Of a stretch of 64,000 bases of DNA, positions 1 through 8,741 are shown piece after piece (within the stretch, counting starts at the first letter, position 1; each line of letters starts with the position of its first letter). Made by a program: the position numbers and the translations under genes. The notes beneath the pieces are model-generated. The model saw only the letters and a list, made by a program, of their open reading frames with translations. It searched no databases and had not been told where the DNA came from. The stretch is from Ureibacillus acetophenoni (GTDB lineage: Bacteria > Bacillota > Bacilli > Bacillales_A > Planococcaceae): NCBI RefSeq assembly GCF_900220965.1, contig NZ_OBQC01000001.1, positions 522,257 through 586,256 on the forward strand, given 5' to 3'.

Positions 1-1
1 A

Positions 2-499
2 CCACCAGCACAAAAGGGGTATACACCATCTGTATTTTCAATTTTACCGAAACTACTAGAACGGACGGGTACAAATCAACATGGAAGTATTACTGCGTTT
101 TATACAGTGCTCGTTGATGGAGATGACATGAACGAACCAATTGCAGATACTGTCCGCGGGATTTTAGATGGTCATATAGTTTTAGATCGAGCCCTGGCAA
201 ACAAAGGGCAATATCCGGCGATAAACGTTCTTAAAAGTGTCAGTCGACTTATGAACAATATATCTGACGATGAGCATGTAAAAGCAGCAAGTCGCCTCCG
301 TGAACTGTATTATACATATTCAAAATCTGAAGACTTAATTAATATCGGTGCATATAAACGTGGAACTTCAAAAGAAATAGATGAAGCAATTCATTATGAA
401 CCACTAATTACGAATTTCTTGAAACAAAGTTACAAAGAAAAAATTACGTTACAAGATAGTGTAAATGAATTAATTGCTTTATCTAATGGTGGTGGATAA
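2..499 (+). CDS. fliI: Flagellar export ATPase FliI, C-terminal part
   Basis: This is the 3' end of the gene; the reading frame is open from base 2, so the start and the Walker motifs lie before the window. The visible 165 residues include the family segment DGHIVLDRALA and a helical C-terminal domain. FliI is the ATPase that, with FliH and FliJ, energises loading of substrates into the flagellar type III export gate. The stop is two bases before fliJ, as in the conserved fliH-fliI-fliJ order. An internal ATG at 107 is not a real start, because residues before it match the family (for example HGSITAFYTVLVDGDD). Confidence 0.93.
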   Translation, partial: PPAQKGYTPSVFSILPKLLERTGTNQHGSITAFYTVLVDGDDMNEPIADTVRGILDGHIVLDRALANKGQYPAINVLKSVSRLMNNISDDEHVKAASRLRELYYTYSKSEDLINIGAYKRGTSKEIDEAIHYEPLITNFLKQSYKEKITLQDSVNELIALSNGGG

Positions 500-501
500 T
501 A

Positions 502-951
502 ATGCTCCAATATAAATATAGATTTGAAAAAATTTTAACCATTCGAGAACAAGAAAAACAACAATCGGAAATGGCATATAAGGAATCTGTTCAAGCATTT
601 GAGCAAGTTGCTACGAAACTATACGAATTGTTAAAGAAAAAAGAAGATTTATTAAATGACCAAGCAGAAAAGTTAAAAACAGGATCAACTATTCATGAAA
701 TTCATCATTTCGCTTCATTTATTGATAGTTTAGAAAAGTCGATAAACGATGTGCAACAAAAGGTAATGCAAGCGCGAACGAAAATGAACTGGCATGAACA
801 AAAGTTAGTTGAAAAAAGTTTAGAAGTTCGTAAATTTGAAAAAATGCGGGAGAAAGATTTTGAGAGCTTTAAAGAAGAACAAGACAAAGTAGAAATGCTA
901 ATGTTGGACGAGCTTTCATCTATTATGTATTCCAAAAGAGAAGTAAGGTGA
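502..951 (+). CDS. fliJ: Flagellar export chaperone FliJ
   Basis: The 149-residue product is almost wholly helical and charged, with heptad-like coiled-coil character over its full length and no membrane segment. That is the form of FliJ, the central stalk protein of the FliI ATPase ring that also escorts export chaperones. The N-terminal YKYRFEKILTIREQEK is typical of the family. It follows fliI by two bases and precedes the MotE-like gene by six, so translation is probably coupled. Sequence conservation in FliJ is low; the call rests on length, coiled coil and position. Confidence 0.9.
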   Translation: MLQYKYRFEKILTIREQEKQQSEMAYKESVQAFEQVATKLYELLKKKEDLLNDQAEKLKTGSTIHEIHHFASFIDSLEKSINDVQQKVMQARTKMNWHEQKLVEKSLEVRKFEKMREKDFESFKEEQDKVEMLMLDELSSIMYSKREVR

Positions 952-957
952 TCATTA

Positions 958-1548
958 ATGACTAGACCTACAATTGAAAAAAGGCCAATGGAAGATGTAA
1001 AATCACCGGGATTTTTCCAAAAATTCTTCTATTTAGTGTTAATTCCATTACTATTCGGAATTGCGGTGTTATTAGTGATTGCATCCTTTACAGGTACGAA
1101 TGTATTTGAAAAGGCAAAAGAGATAACTGGAAATTTACCATTTGTCTCATCTCAAGATGAGACTCCTGAGTCGACGCCTATAGACAGTCAAAAAATTGTA
1201 GAGTTACAAGCTGAAATTGAGGAAAAAGAGGCACAAATAGTTAAACTTCAATCTCAATTAGATAGTGCCATTGCGAAAAATCAAGAAGCTCAGAATTTAC
1301 AAGAAGAACTTGAATATGAGATTCAAAAGTTAAAGAACGATCAAAGTGTTGCACAAAAAGAATTTACTGAAATTATTTCAGCTTTTGAAAAAATGACCGC
1401 AAAACAAGCTGCTCCAATTTTAGTAGAAATGGATCAAAATGAAGCGCTAAAAATATTAGCGGAGTTAAAACCAGAAACTCTATCAAAAGTGCTTTCTAAG
1501 ATGAGTCCAGAAGATGCAGCAAAATTTACTGAACGATTAGCACAATAG
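958..1548 (+). CDS. MotE family protein (YlxF-like)
   Basis: The 196-residue protein has a short cytoplasmic N-terminus, one membrane helix at about residues 24-45, a coiled coil at about 65-135, and a C-terminal helical domain at about 140-196 with LSKMSPEDAAKFTERLAQ, which resembles the MgtE N-terminal domain. This is the layout of B. subtilis YlxF, encoded at the same place between fliJ and fliK. MotE proteins in other bacteria act as motor protein chaperones, but the role of the Bacillus protein is not settled. The gene is part of the fla/che operon. Confidence 0.8.
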   Translation: MTRPTIEKRPMEDVKSPGFFQKFFYLVLIPLLFGIAVLLVIASFTGTNVFEKAKEITGNLPFVSSQDETPESTPIDSQKIVELQAEIEEKEAQIVKLQSQLDSAIAKNQEAQNLQEELEYEIQKLKNDQSVAQKEFTEIISAFEKMTAKQAAPILVEMDQNEALKILAELKPETLSKVLSKMSPEDAAKFTERLAQ

Positions 1549-1582
1549 ACATAAACAATTAGCGTCGAAAGGGGGTGAAACT

Positions 1583-2917
1583 GTGAATCTAGGAATCATG
1601 CAATTAAATACTGTTGCTATGAACTCAGCATCAAAAACAAAATTGAATGCTATGTCCCAAACAACGTCTTTAAACAACGTTACTGAAAGTGATAGTAAGT
1701 TTGGAGCAATTTTCAGTAAAGTTATGAGCGAGCAAAACAATGTTATGGATTCTACTGAGGGTAATGATGTCGATTTAAACCAATTATCAGAACTTGTTAA
1801 TTCGGAATCGTTGGAAGAGGTACTAGATATACTAGGTATTCCCCACGACGAAGGAATCTTAACAATTCAAACTTCCGATGAGCAGAGTTTTAAATCAATC
1901 GATGAATTAATGAATTTAGAAGATTTATTAGCATTATTGAACATAGACCAAAGTCAACAACAAAACGTACTGGAACAAGTGTTAAGTACCGAGCAACTTG
2001 ATTTGAATATAAATGATGTTTGGCAACTTATTCAATTAGTGAACGAACAAGCACCTGACTTAATTACACAATTGACTACTTCTTTGCAGGGTGAACATAA
2101 AGTAACACCGAAAGAAGCTGAGCAATTGTTAAAACTTTTAAAGTTAGCCGAAACAATTGGTAAAAGTTCAGATTTAATTGGAGAACAACCAATTCAATTA
2201 GGGAATTTAAAAGCAATTTTGAATGAGATTAATGAACTTATAAATGGCAATCAAGAGAAAGTAAATCAATCTTCTACTATAGATAAAGTGCAATCTCAAT
2301 TATTAAATTCAACACAAAGTGTCTCAATTCAAAATTCGAATACTAGTAATATATCAATCCAAAGTTTCCAACAAATAGTTGAAAAGCTTAATTCAACATC
2401 CGAAACACAAGCAACTACGGCAATTGGGCAACAAACCAATGTAACGGTACCAAAAACTGTAACCATTACGTTGCCAGTTGAAAAAAGTGCTCAAGGTGAA
2501 GCGTTAGTTAAAGAAATTCAACAATTAATTGGTCGAGGCCAGTTTTCAAACGGACAAGGAACAATGAAGCTTTTGCTTAAACTTTATCCTGAAAACTTGG
2601 GGTCAATTCGTATTGAAGTAATGCAAAAAGATGGTGTACTTTCAGTAAGATTATTAGCATCAACACCACAAGCAAAAGAGTTACTTGATAGTCAAATCAA
2701 TCAATTAAAAACATCCTTTGCCCAAGCAAATATTCAAATGGATCGAATTGATATAGCCCAAAGTTTACAAGATCCAGATCGAAACTTACGAGATCAAAAC
2801 TTGTTTAGTAACTTCTTTAGACAACAACAAGAATCAGAAAATGATCAGGAAGAACAAAATGACGAAGATGAGGAGCAACTTAGCTTCCAAGACTACTTAA
2901 TTAATGAGGGGGTGTAG
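1583..2917 (+). CDS. fliK: Flagellar hook-length control protein FliK
   Basis: This 444-residue protein measures hook length during export and switches substrate class from hook to filament. The N-terminal two thirds are glutamine/asparagine-rich and low in complexity. The conserved C-terminal hook domain lies at about residues 290-400, with MKLLLKLYPENLGSIRIEV and a helix ending near MDRIDIAQ. The tail is very acidic (runs of E, D and Q). The start is GTG at 1583, preceded by a strong GGGGGTG ribosome binding site. It lies between ylxF/motE and flgD as in other Bacillales. Confidence 0.88.
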   Translation: MNLGIMQLNTVAMNSASKTKLNAMSQTTSLNNVTESDSKFGAIFSKVMSEQNNVMDSTEGNDVDLNQLSELVNSESLEEVLDILGIPHDEGILTIQTSDEQSFKSIDELMNLEDLLALLNIDQSQQQNVLEQVLSTEQLDLNINDVWQLIQLVNEQAPDLITQLTTSLQGEHKVTPKEAEQLLKLLKLAETIGKSSDLIGEQPIQLGNLKAILNEINELINGNQEKVNQSSTIDKVQSQLLNSTQSVSIQNSNTSNISIQSFQQIVEKLNSTSETQATTAIGQQTNVTVPKTVTITLPVEKSAQGEALVKEIQQLIGRGQFSNGQGTMKLLLKLYPENLGSIRIEVMQKDGVLSVRLLASTPQAKELLDSQINQLKTSFAQANIQMDRIDIAQSLQDPDRNLRDQNLFSNFFRQQQESENDQEEQNDEDEEQLSFQDYLINEGV

Positions 2918-2920
2918 TAC

Positions 2921-3598
2921 TTGACTAATACTAATACAACTCAAAGTACAGCGCCGATTACAAATGATTATTATTTAACGAATAAAAAGCAAACAGTGAA
3001 AGAAACAGGCAATAATTCACTTGGCAAAGACGCATTTTTACAATTACTTGTAACTCAATTACAACATCAAGATCCAACAGCACCAATGGATAATACTGAG
3101 TACATATCACAACTAGCCCAATTTAGTTCTTTAGAGCAAATGCAAAATATGACGAAGGCTATAGAAGATCTATTAGTATCGCAGCAACAAACACAATTGA
3201 TGAATTACACAACGTTTATCGGTAAAGAAGTCGAGTGGCATGAAATGACTGACGAGTTAGATGAAGAAGGGAACTTCATTGTAAATAATGGTAAAGGTGT
3301 CATTAATCAAATGAAGTTTGTCAATGGGGAACCGGTCTTTATTTTAGAAGACGGGAAAGAACTATCGCCTGGAAATATCTCTTCGGTATTCGACAGTTCA
3401 TCTTCAAAAAATGAAGCAACTGAAAATCCATTAGTTGAAGCGAGTAAATTAATCGGACAAAAAGTTCGCTATGAATCAAATGGTGAATGGATTGAATCGA
3501 TTATCCAATCTGTAAAAACAAATAATTTAGCAATCGAGTTTCTATTAGAAACTAATGAATCATTAACAAAAGACCAATTTGAATTAATAACAGAGTAA
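2921..3598 (+). CDS. flgD: Flagellar hook capping protein FlgD
   Basis: FlgD forms the scaffold cap on which hook subunits polymerise, then leaves the structure. The N-terminal signature is clear at about residues 28-70: GKDAFLQLLVTQLQHQDPTA followed by MDNTEYISQLAQFSSLEQM. The C-terminal half, about 100-225, is poorly conserved and resembles a Tudor/Fn-like region. The start is TTG at 2921, placed eight bases after GAGGGGGTG inside the end of fliK, which supports it. Length 225 residues is within the family range, longer than the B. subtilis protein. Confidence 0.9.
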   Translation: MTNTNTTQSTAPITNDYYLTNKKQTVKETGNNSLGKDAFLQLLVTQLQHQDPTAPMDNTEYISQLAQFSSLEQMQNMTKAIEDLLVSQQQTQLMNYTTFIGKEVEWHEMTDELDEEGNFIVNNGKGVINQMKFVNGEPVFILEDGKELSPGNISSVFDSSSSKNEATENPLVEASKLIGQKVRYESNGEWIESIIQSVKTNNLAIEFLLETNESLTKDQFELITE

Positions 3599-3600
3599 GG

Positions 3601-3990
3601 TTGGTGAAGCACATGCAAAGAATACATATTCAGCACGTGCCATTGCAACCGACATACCATGCACAACAAAAACTGAATACAAAAGTTACAACGAATAATA
3701 GTTTTTTAGAACATTTACAACAAGCAACGAACAGCCAAGAATTAAAAATCAGTAAACATGCCAATGATCGGTTAATGGAACGCAATATTCACATTTCAGA
3801 TCAAGAGTGGCAAGTTGTGACAGATAAAGTATTTGAGGCGCGACAAAAAGGAGTGAATCAACCGCTCGTTTTGATGGATCAAGCGGCGTTGATTGTAAGT
3901 GCTAAAAATGCAACGGTAATCACTGCGATGGAACGCACGGAAGCGAAGGAACAAATTTTCACAAACATTGACGGCACGATTGTGCTATAA
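3601..3990 (+). CDS. Flagellar operon protein (TIGR02530-type)
   Basis: A small soluble protein of 129 residues from TTG at 3601, or 125 residues from ATG at 3613; the second start sits 7-9 bases after GGTTGGTG and is at least as likely. The block ISKHANDRLMERNIHISDQEW, followed by a DKVFEARQKG helix, matches the small conserved protein found between flgD and flgE in Firmicutes. Its function is unknown; position suggests a part in hook assembly. No membrane segment or cysteine pair is seen. Confidence 0.75.
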   Translation: MVKHMQRIHIQHVPLQPTYHAQQKLNTKVTTNNSFLEHLQQATNSQELKISKHANDRLMERNIHISDQEWQVVTDKVFEARQKGVNQPLVLMDQAALIVSAKNATVITAMERTEAKEQIFTNIDGTIVL

Positions 3991-4072
3991 GGCTGGACCT
4001 TAATGGATGCCTTAAACTCGCCGACCGATCGAAGCGAGTAAAATATTTTAAAACGAAGGGAGAACGCTAACT

Positions 4073-5287
4073 ATGTTACGTTCAATGTACTCAGGAATAT
4101 CAGGTTTAAAAAACCACCAAACGAAATTAGACGTAATTGGGAATAATATCTCAAACGTTAATACTTACGGATTTAAGAAAAGTCGTGTTGTATTCAAAGA
4201 CTTAATTTCTCAAAATATTTCAGGTGCATCAGCTGCAACTCCTACACGTGGGGGTATCAACTCAAAACAAGTAGGATTAGGATCACAGATTGCAGCAATT
4301 GATACAATTCACGGTTCAGGTTCATTACAAACTACATCACGTACACTTGATTTAGCAATTTCAGGAGATGGCTTCTTCCAAGTAGCTGATAGCGCAGCTG
4401 GATTATCTGGCTACACAAATACACAATATACACGTGCAGGAAATTTTTATATGGATGCAGATGGCTATCTAGTTAATTCTGATGGTAAGTATCTAGTTGG
4501 GTTTGATGCAAATACGTATTTACTAAATGGTGATCAACGTGTTGATGAAAATGGTACAGCTATAACACCTTCTACTCCACCAACACAAGCAGATATTGAT
4601 GCTCTCAATGAAGCACTAAGAGTTGAAGATGGAAAATTAGTTTTTGGTGAAGAACCAGGTACAATTGCAGAAGTAGATTATGATGGAGAGACTTACCCAA
4701 TTGAAGTAAATCTAGCAACTGGAGTGCTTACTTTTACAGATAAAAATGGAGAGACTTATACATTAACAGGTGATAGTGCAGCTTTAAAAGAAGGTGGAGA
4801 CCCTGCAACAGATACGATAACAATTTCACTTGGAAATAACTACCACACTGCATTTAATTCTGCTATCAGCGCTGAAGGAAAATTAACATTTGAATCTGCA
4901 TTAACGACGTTAAAACCGATAAGAATTCCAACTACAGCTCAAAGTATGTCAATTGGTCAAGATGGCACAGTAAACTTTGTAGATAAAGATGGAGTTTTAT
5001 TATCTGCAGGGCAAATCCAATTAGCTAAATTCCCGAATACTGGGGGCCTTGAAAAAGTTGGAGGTAACTACTACCAAGAAACAACAAACTCTGGTGTGCC
5101 GGTATTAGGCTTTGCAACTGAGTCAGGTATTGGCTCAATCCAATCCGGTTTCCTAGAAATGTCCAACGTTGACCTTTCAGAAGAATTTACTGAAATGATC
5201 GTTGCACAACGTGGATTCCAAGCGAACTCACGTATTATTACGACGTCGGATGAAATCTTACAAGAACTAGTAAACTTAAAACGTTAA
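4073..5287 (+). CDS. flgE: Flagellar hook protein FlgE
   Basis: FlgE polymerises into the curved hook joining the rod to the filament. The N-terminus MLRSMYSGISGLKNHQTKLD with GNNISNVNTYGFK and the C-terminus SNVDLSEEFTEMIVAQRGFQ are the paired D0/D1 helices of the hook-rod family. At 404 residues it is about 140 longer than the B. subtilis hook protein; the extra part lies at about residues 140-270 and is acidic and beta-like, so it is probably an added surface domain. It follows flgD and the small operon gene, with ribosome binding site GAAGGGAG. The alternative, the rod protein FlgG, is less likely at this locus. Confidence 0.87.
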   Translation: MLRSMYSGISGLKNHQTKLDVIGNNISNVNTYGFKKSRVVFKDLISQNISGASAATPTRGGINSKQVGLGSQIAAIDTIHGSGSLQTTSRTLDLAISGDGFFQVADSAAGLSGYTNTQYTRAGNFYMDADGYLVNSDGKYLVGFDANTYLLNGDQRVDENGTAITPSTPPTQADIDALNEALRVEDGKLVFGEEPGTIAEVDYDGETYPIEVNLATGVLTFTDKNGETYTLTGDSAALKEGGDPATDTITISLGNNYHTAFNSAISAEGKLTFESALTTLKPIRIPTTAQSMSIGQDGTVNFVDKDGVLLSAGQIQLAKFPNTGGLEKVGGNYYQETTNSGVPVLGFATESGIGSIQSGFLEMSNVDLSEEFTEMIVAQRGFQANSRIITTSDEILQELVNLKR

Positions 5288-5328
5288 TCTATTAATCTAG
5301 TTTAGCTTTTTCATATAAATTCATTGCT

Positions 5329-5371
5329 AAGGAGGGGCGGGCCGGCACTCTCCGGTCCCGGCCCTAATTCA
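5329..5371 (+). promoter_or_regulatory. Shine-Dalgarno separated from swrD start by a GC-rich hairpin
   Basis: A perfect AAGGAGGGG at 5329-5337 is 34 bases before the swrD ATG at 5372, too far for normal initiation. Between them lies GGGCCGG (5339-5345) and its exact complement CCGGCCC (5358-5364), with a 12-base loop. If this stem folds, only eight unpaired bases separate the Shine-Dalgarno from the ATG. The block is strongly GC-rich in an AT-rich genome. Confidence 0.7.
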
Positions 5372-5590
5372 ATGATTGAACTCACTCGTTTAAATGGAAA
5401 ACCATTGTCACTAAACGCATTATACATAGAAACAGTCGAAGCATTTCCGGATACGACGATAACGCTTACGACTGGGCGAAAAGTTATTGTTAAAGAAAGT
5501 ACTGCAGAAGTTCGAAAAAAAGTTTCGGATTTTTATCGTGAAATCCAAGTTTTATCTAACCCGCATTTACGAGGTGAAGAAGATGAATAA
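5372..5590 (+). CDS. swrD: Swarming motility protein SwrD (FlbD family)
   Basis: The 72-residue protein begins MIELTRLNGKPLSLNALYIE, the FlbD/SwrD (YlzI) signature, and carries PDTTITLTTGRKVIVKES further on. In B. subtilis SwrD raises flagellar power for swarming, acting with the stator. A longer frame exists from TTG at 5324, but that start lies upstream of the Shine-Dalgarno and would add a GC-encoded peptide with no family match, so ATG at 5372 is chosen. The end overlaps fliL by eight bases, so the two are coupled. Confidence 0.88.
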   Translation: MIELTRLNGKPLSLNALYIETVEAFPDTTITLTTGRKVIVKESTAEVRKKVSDFYREIQVLSNPHLRGEEDE

Positions 5591-6020
5591 TAAAGGCAAA
5601 AACAATCTGCTGACAATCATGTTAATCATCTTAGTAACGATCACATTGATTGGTGTTGTTATTTTTGTATTACTTACTCAATTTAATAAACCAGCTTCAA
5701 ATGGAGAACCTACAATAGATGAAATTATCGCAGCAAGTGTAGACGTTCCTGAAATTACAACTAACTTGGCTGATGATAGTTTCGTGCGTCTAACATTAAA
5801 AATTACAACTGACAGTAAAGATGCTGCAGCAGAATTAACTAAACGTGATTTTCAAATTAACAATTTATTAATTGAAGAATTATCGGAGTTAACTGAAGAA
5901 GACTTACAAGGTAAACAAGGGAAAATTTTCTTACAATCTACAGTTAAATCGAAATTAAATGAATTGATGCAAAACGGGGAAGTCGTTGAAGTTTATATTA
6001 CTTCTTACATAATTCAATAA
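5583..6020 (+). CDS. fliL: Flagellar basal body-associated protein FliL
   Basis: The 145-residue protein has a short basic N-terminus (MNNKGKNN), one membrane helix at about residues 10-32 and an extracytoplasmic domain of about 110 residues, as in FliL, which surrounds and stabilises the stator. ATG at 5583 is chosen because it overlaps the swrD end and has GAGGTGAAG just upstream; an in-frame upstream start at 5487 would lie inside swrD. It ends with the family-like VVEVYITSYIIQ. A 107-base gap separates it from fliM. Confidence 0.9.
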   Translation: MNNKGKNNLLTIMLIILVTITLIGVVIFVLLTQFNKPASNGEPTIDEIIAASVDVPEITTNLADDSFVRLTLKITTDSKDAAAELTKRDFQINNLLIEELSELTEEDLQGKQGKIFLQSTVKSKLNELMQNGEVVEVYITSYIIQ

Positions 6021-6127
6021 CAGCTTCTCATTTTGGAAGGTAATAATTTTTGTCACACTCCAAAAACAATATTAGTAGAAATTAATAAAACACATTAAAG
6101 AAAATTTTAAGGAATGGAGGTGGTCAA

Positions 6128-7123
6128 ATGGCAGGCGATGTATTATCCCAATCAGAGATTGATGCGTTACTCTCTGCTATTTCAACTGGGGAAATGTCAG
6201 CAGATGAAATGAAAAAAGAAGAAGAAACAAAAAAGGTGAAAGTTTATGATTTCAAAAGGGCTCTTCGTTTTTCAAAAGACCAAATACGAAGCTTAACAAG
6301 AATTCATGAAAACTTTGCACGTCTACTGACAACATTTTTTTCTGCTCAGCTGAGAACTTATGTTCAAATTAATGTTGCTTCCGTTGACCAAATTCCTTTT
6401 GAAGAGTTTGTACGATCAATTCCAAATATGACATTAATAAATATATTTGAAGTACCACCTTTAGATGGTAATATTTTAATGGAAATTAATCCAAACATTG
6501 CTTATTCCATGATGGATCGCCTATTAGGTGGAACTGGTGCTAGCTATAATAATGTTGATAATCTTACAGAAATTGAACAAAAAATAATGATGAATTTGTT
6601 TGAGAGATCCTTCGATAATTTACGAGAAGCTTGGGACAATATTGCTGAAATCGATCCAATGCTCATTGAACTTGAGGTAAATCCTCAGTTCTTACAAATG
6701 ATTTCACCAAATGAAACAGTCATTGTTATTTCATTGAATACGATTATTGGGGAAACAACAGGTATGATTAATATCTGTATTCCACATGTAGTGTTAGAAC
6801 CAATAATACAAAATCTATCTGTTCAATATTGGATGCAATCGAATATAAAAGAAACATCACCTGAACAGGCAAAAATACTAGAAAATCGAGTAAAGCAAGC
6901 TGAAATTAATATTATTGCTGAACTTGGTTCTGCTTCAATATCAATTGAAGATTTCCTCTATATGAATATAGGTGATGTCATTCAATTAGATAAAAAGATA
7001 GAAGATCCACTAGTGCTAAAAGTGGGGAATTTACCAAAATTCACAGTACAGCCAGGTAAACTTAATAATAAAATGGCTGTACAAATTATGGACACGTTGA
7101 AAGGAGGAGACGAAGATGAATGA
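6128..7123 (+). CDS. fliM: Flagellar motor switch protein FliM
   Basis: FliM is the C-ring subunit that binds phospho-CheY. The N-terminal peptide MAGDVLSQSEIDALLSAI contains the CheY-binding EIDALL motif. The middle CheC-like domain spans about residues 45-230 and a C-terminal SpoA/surface-presentation domain about 250-325. Length of 331 residues is standard. The ribosome binding site AATGGAGGTGG is strong and the 3' end overlaps fliY by eight bases. Confidence 0.96.
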   Translation: MAGDVLSQSEIDALLSAISTGEMSADEMKKEEETKKVKVYDFKRALRFSKDQIRSLTRIHENFARLLTTFFSAQLRTYVQINVASVDQIPFEEFVRSIPNMTLINIFEVPPLDGNILMEINPNIAYSMMDRLLGGTGASYNNVDNLTEIEQKIMMNLFERSFDNLREAWDNIAEIDPMLIELEVNPQFLQMISPNETVIVISLNTIIGETTGMINICIPHVVLEPIIQNLSVQYWMQSNIKETSPEQAKILENRVKQAEINIIAELGSASISIEDFLYMNIGDVIQLDKKIEDPLVLKVGNLPKFTVQPGKLNNKMAVQIMDTLKGGDEDE

Positions 7124-8351
7124 TGGCATGCTCTCCCAAGAAGAAATCGAAGCTCTACTAAGAGGTGAAACTTTAGACGATCGATTACCAGAAATTAATA
7201 ACTCAAACGATGAAGTACTTAATGTTGAGGATTACTTAAGTTCCATGGAGCAAGATGCATTAGGTGAAATTGGAAATATCTCTTTTGGTAGTTCTGCTAC
7301 AGCTTTGTCTACACTATTAGGGCAAAAGGTAGATATTACGACTCCTGTAGTATCAATGGTCCAACGTAGCCGCTTAGAAGAAGAATTCCCTCATCCTTAT
7401 GTAGCGATCCAAGTGGAATATACAACAGGATTAACTGGAATGAACTTACTTGTCATCAAACAAACGGATGCTTCCATTATTGCTGATTTAATGTTAGGTG
7501 GGGATGGCTTAAATCCAAACCTAGATTTAAGTGAAATCCATTTAAGTGCAGTACAAGAAGCGATGAATCAAATGATGGGTTCTGCTGCGACTTCAATGTC
7601 AACAATTTTCAATAAAAAAGTGGATATTTCTCCGCCATCTATTGATTTGTTAAATTTACCTAAAAACGAAGGGCAAGATACAATTCCAAATGATGATTTA
7701 TTGGTAAAAGTTTCGTTTCGTTTGAAAGTAGGATCATTAATTGATTCTACAATTATGCAACTATTACCATTAGCATTTAGTCAGGAAATCGTTAAAACAT
7801 TGTTAGGTGAGTCTACTCCGGCTCCTATGCCAGAACAACATATTCAGCAACCAGTTGCACAACAACCTATGCAAACTCAACCTGAACAACAATATACTCA
7901 AACAGTGCCTGTACTACCAACATATGAACAACCTAAATATCAGGAGCCGATACAGCAACAGCAAGTTGCAGCAACTGTTTATGACGAGGCACCAATTTTT
8001 TCTCAACCTCGTTATCAACAACAGCAGCCTGTAAATGTACAACAAGCACAATTTGCATCATTCCAAGAACCGCTAATAACACAGTCTGAAACAAGTAATT
8101 TAAATATGCTATTAGATATTCCATTACAAGTGACTGTAGAACTTGGTAGAACAAAACATTCGGTGAAAGATATTTTGCAATTAGCAACAGGTTCGATTAT
8201 TGAATTAGACAAACTTGCAGGCGAACCAGTCGACATTTTAGTAAACAATCGACTACTTGCTAAAGGTGAAGTTGTTGTGATCGATGAAAACTTCGGCGTT
8301 CGCATTACGGATATTGTTAGCCAAGCTGCTCGATTAGATAATTTAAAATAG
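7116..8351 (+). CDS. fliY: Flagellar motor switch phosphatase FliY
   Basis: FliY is the FliN-like C-ring protein of Firmicutes that also dephosphorylates CheY-P. It begins with its own EIEALLRGE motif. Two CheC-type phosphatase segments are visible: EIGNISFGSSATALSTLLG at about residue 51 and AVQEAMNQMMGSAATSMST at about 147. A glutamine/proline-rich linker covers about 230-325 and a C-terminal SpoA/FliN domain about 330-405 (LGRTKHSVKDILQLATGSII). At 411 residues it is slightly longer than the B. subtilis protein, mainly in the linker. Confidence 0.95.
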   Translation: MNDGMLSQEEIEALLRGETLDDRLPEINNSNDEVLNVEDYLSSMEQDALGEIGNISFGSSATALSTLLGQKVDITTPVVSMVQRSRLEEEFPHPYVAIQVEYTTGLTGMNLLVIKQTDASIIADLMLGGDGLNPNLDLSEIHLSAVQEAMNQMMGSAATSMSTIFNKKVDISPPSIDLLNLPKNEGQDTIPNDDLLVKVSFRLKVGSLIDSTIMQLLPLAFSQEIVKTLLGESTPAPMPEQHIQQPVAQQPMQTQPEQQYTQTVPVLPTYEQPKYQEPIQQQQVAATVYDEAPIFSQPRYQQQQPVNVQQAQFASFQEPLITQSETSNLNMLLDIPLQVTVELGRTKHSVKDILQLATGSIIELDKLAGEPVDILVNNRLLAKGEVVVIDENFGVRITDIVSQAARLDNLK

Positions 8352-8374
8352 AAATTATTGGAGGAATTTGTTTT

Positions 8375-8737
8375 ATGTCAAAAAGAATACTAATTGTGGA
8401 TGATGCGGCATTCATGCGCATGATGATAAAAGATATCTTATCGAAAAACGGATATGAAGTTGTTGGAGAAGCAGCTGATGGAGCACAAGCTGTAGAAAAA
8501 TATAATGAATTACGTCCTGATTTAGTAACTATGGACATTACGATGCCTGAAATGGATGGTATTGCAGCATTAAAGGCAATTAAGAGTAATGATCCTGGTG
8601 CAGTTGTTATTATGTGTTCAGCTATGGGACAACAAGCGATGGTTATTGATGCTATCCAAGCAGGAGCAAAAGACTTTATCGTAAAACCGTTCCAAGCAGA
8701 TCGTGTAATTGAAGCTATTCAAAAAGCATTAGGTTAA
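8375..8737 (+). CDS. cheY: Chemotaxis response regulator CheY
   Basis: A stand-alone 120-residue receiver domain with the acidic pair at D9/D10, phospho-acceptor D54 (in LVTMDITMPEMDG), a conserved switch region (VVIMCSAMGQQ) and K104 region (KDFIVKPFQ). CheA phosphorylates it and CheY-P binds FliM; in Bacillus this promotes counter-clockwise rotation. It lies between the C-ring genes and the export-gate genes, with ribosome binding site TTGGAGGAA. Confidence 0.96.
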   Translation: MSKRILIVDDAAFMRMMIKDILSKNGYEVVGEAADGAQAVEKYNELRPDLVTMDITMPEMDGIAALKAIKSNDPGAVVIMCSAMGQQAMVIDAIQAGAKDFIVKPFQADRVIEAIQKALG

Positions 8738-8741
8738 TAAG

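Noticed and set aside
5324..5371. N-terminal extension of SwrD from TTG at 5324
   Set aside because: The start lies upstream of the Shine-Dalgarno, and the extension encodes a Gly/Pro/Arg peptide from the hairpin with no family counterpart.
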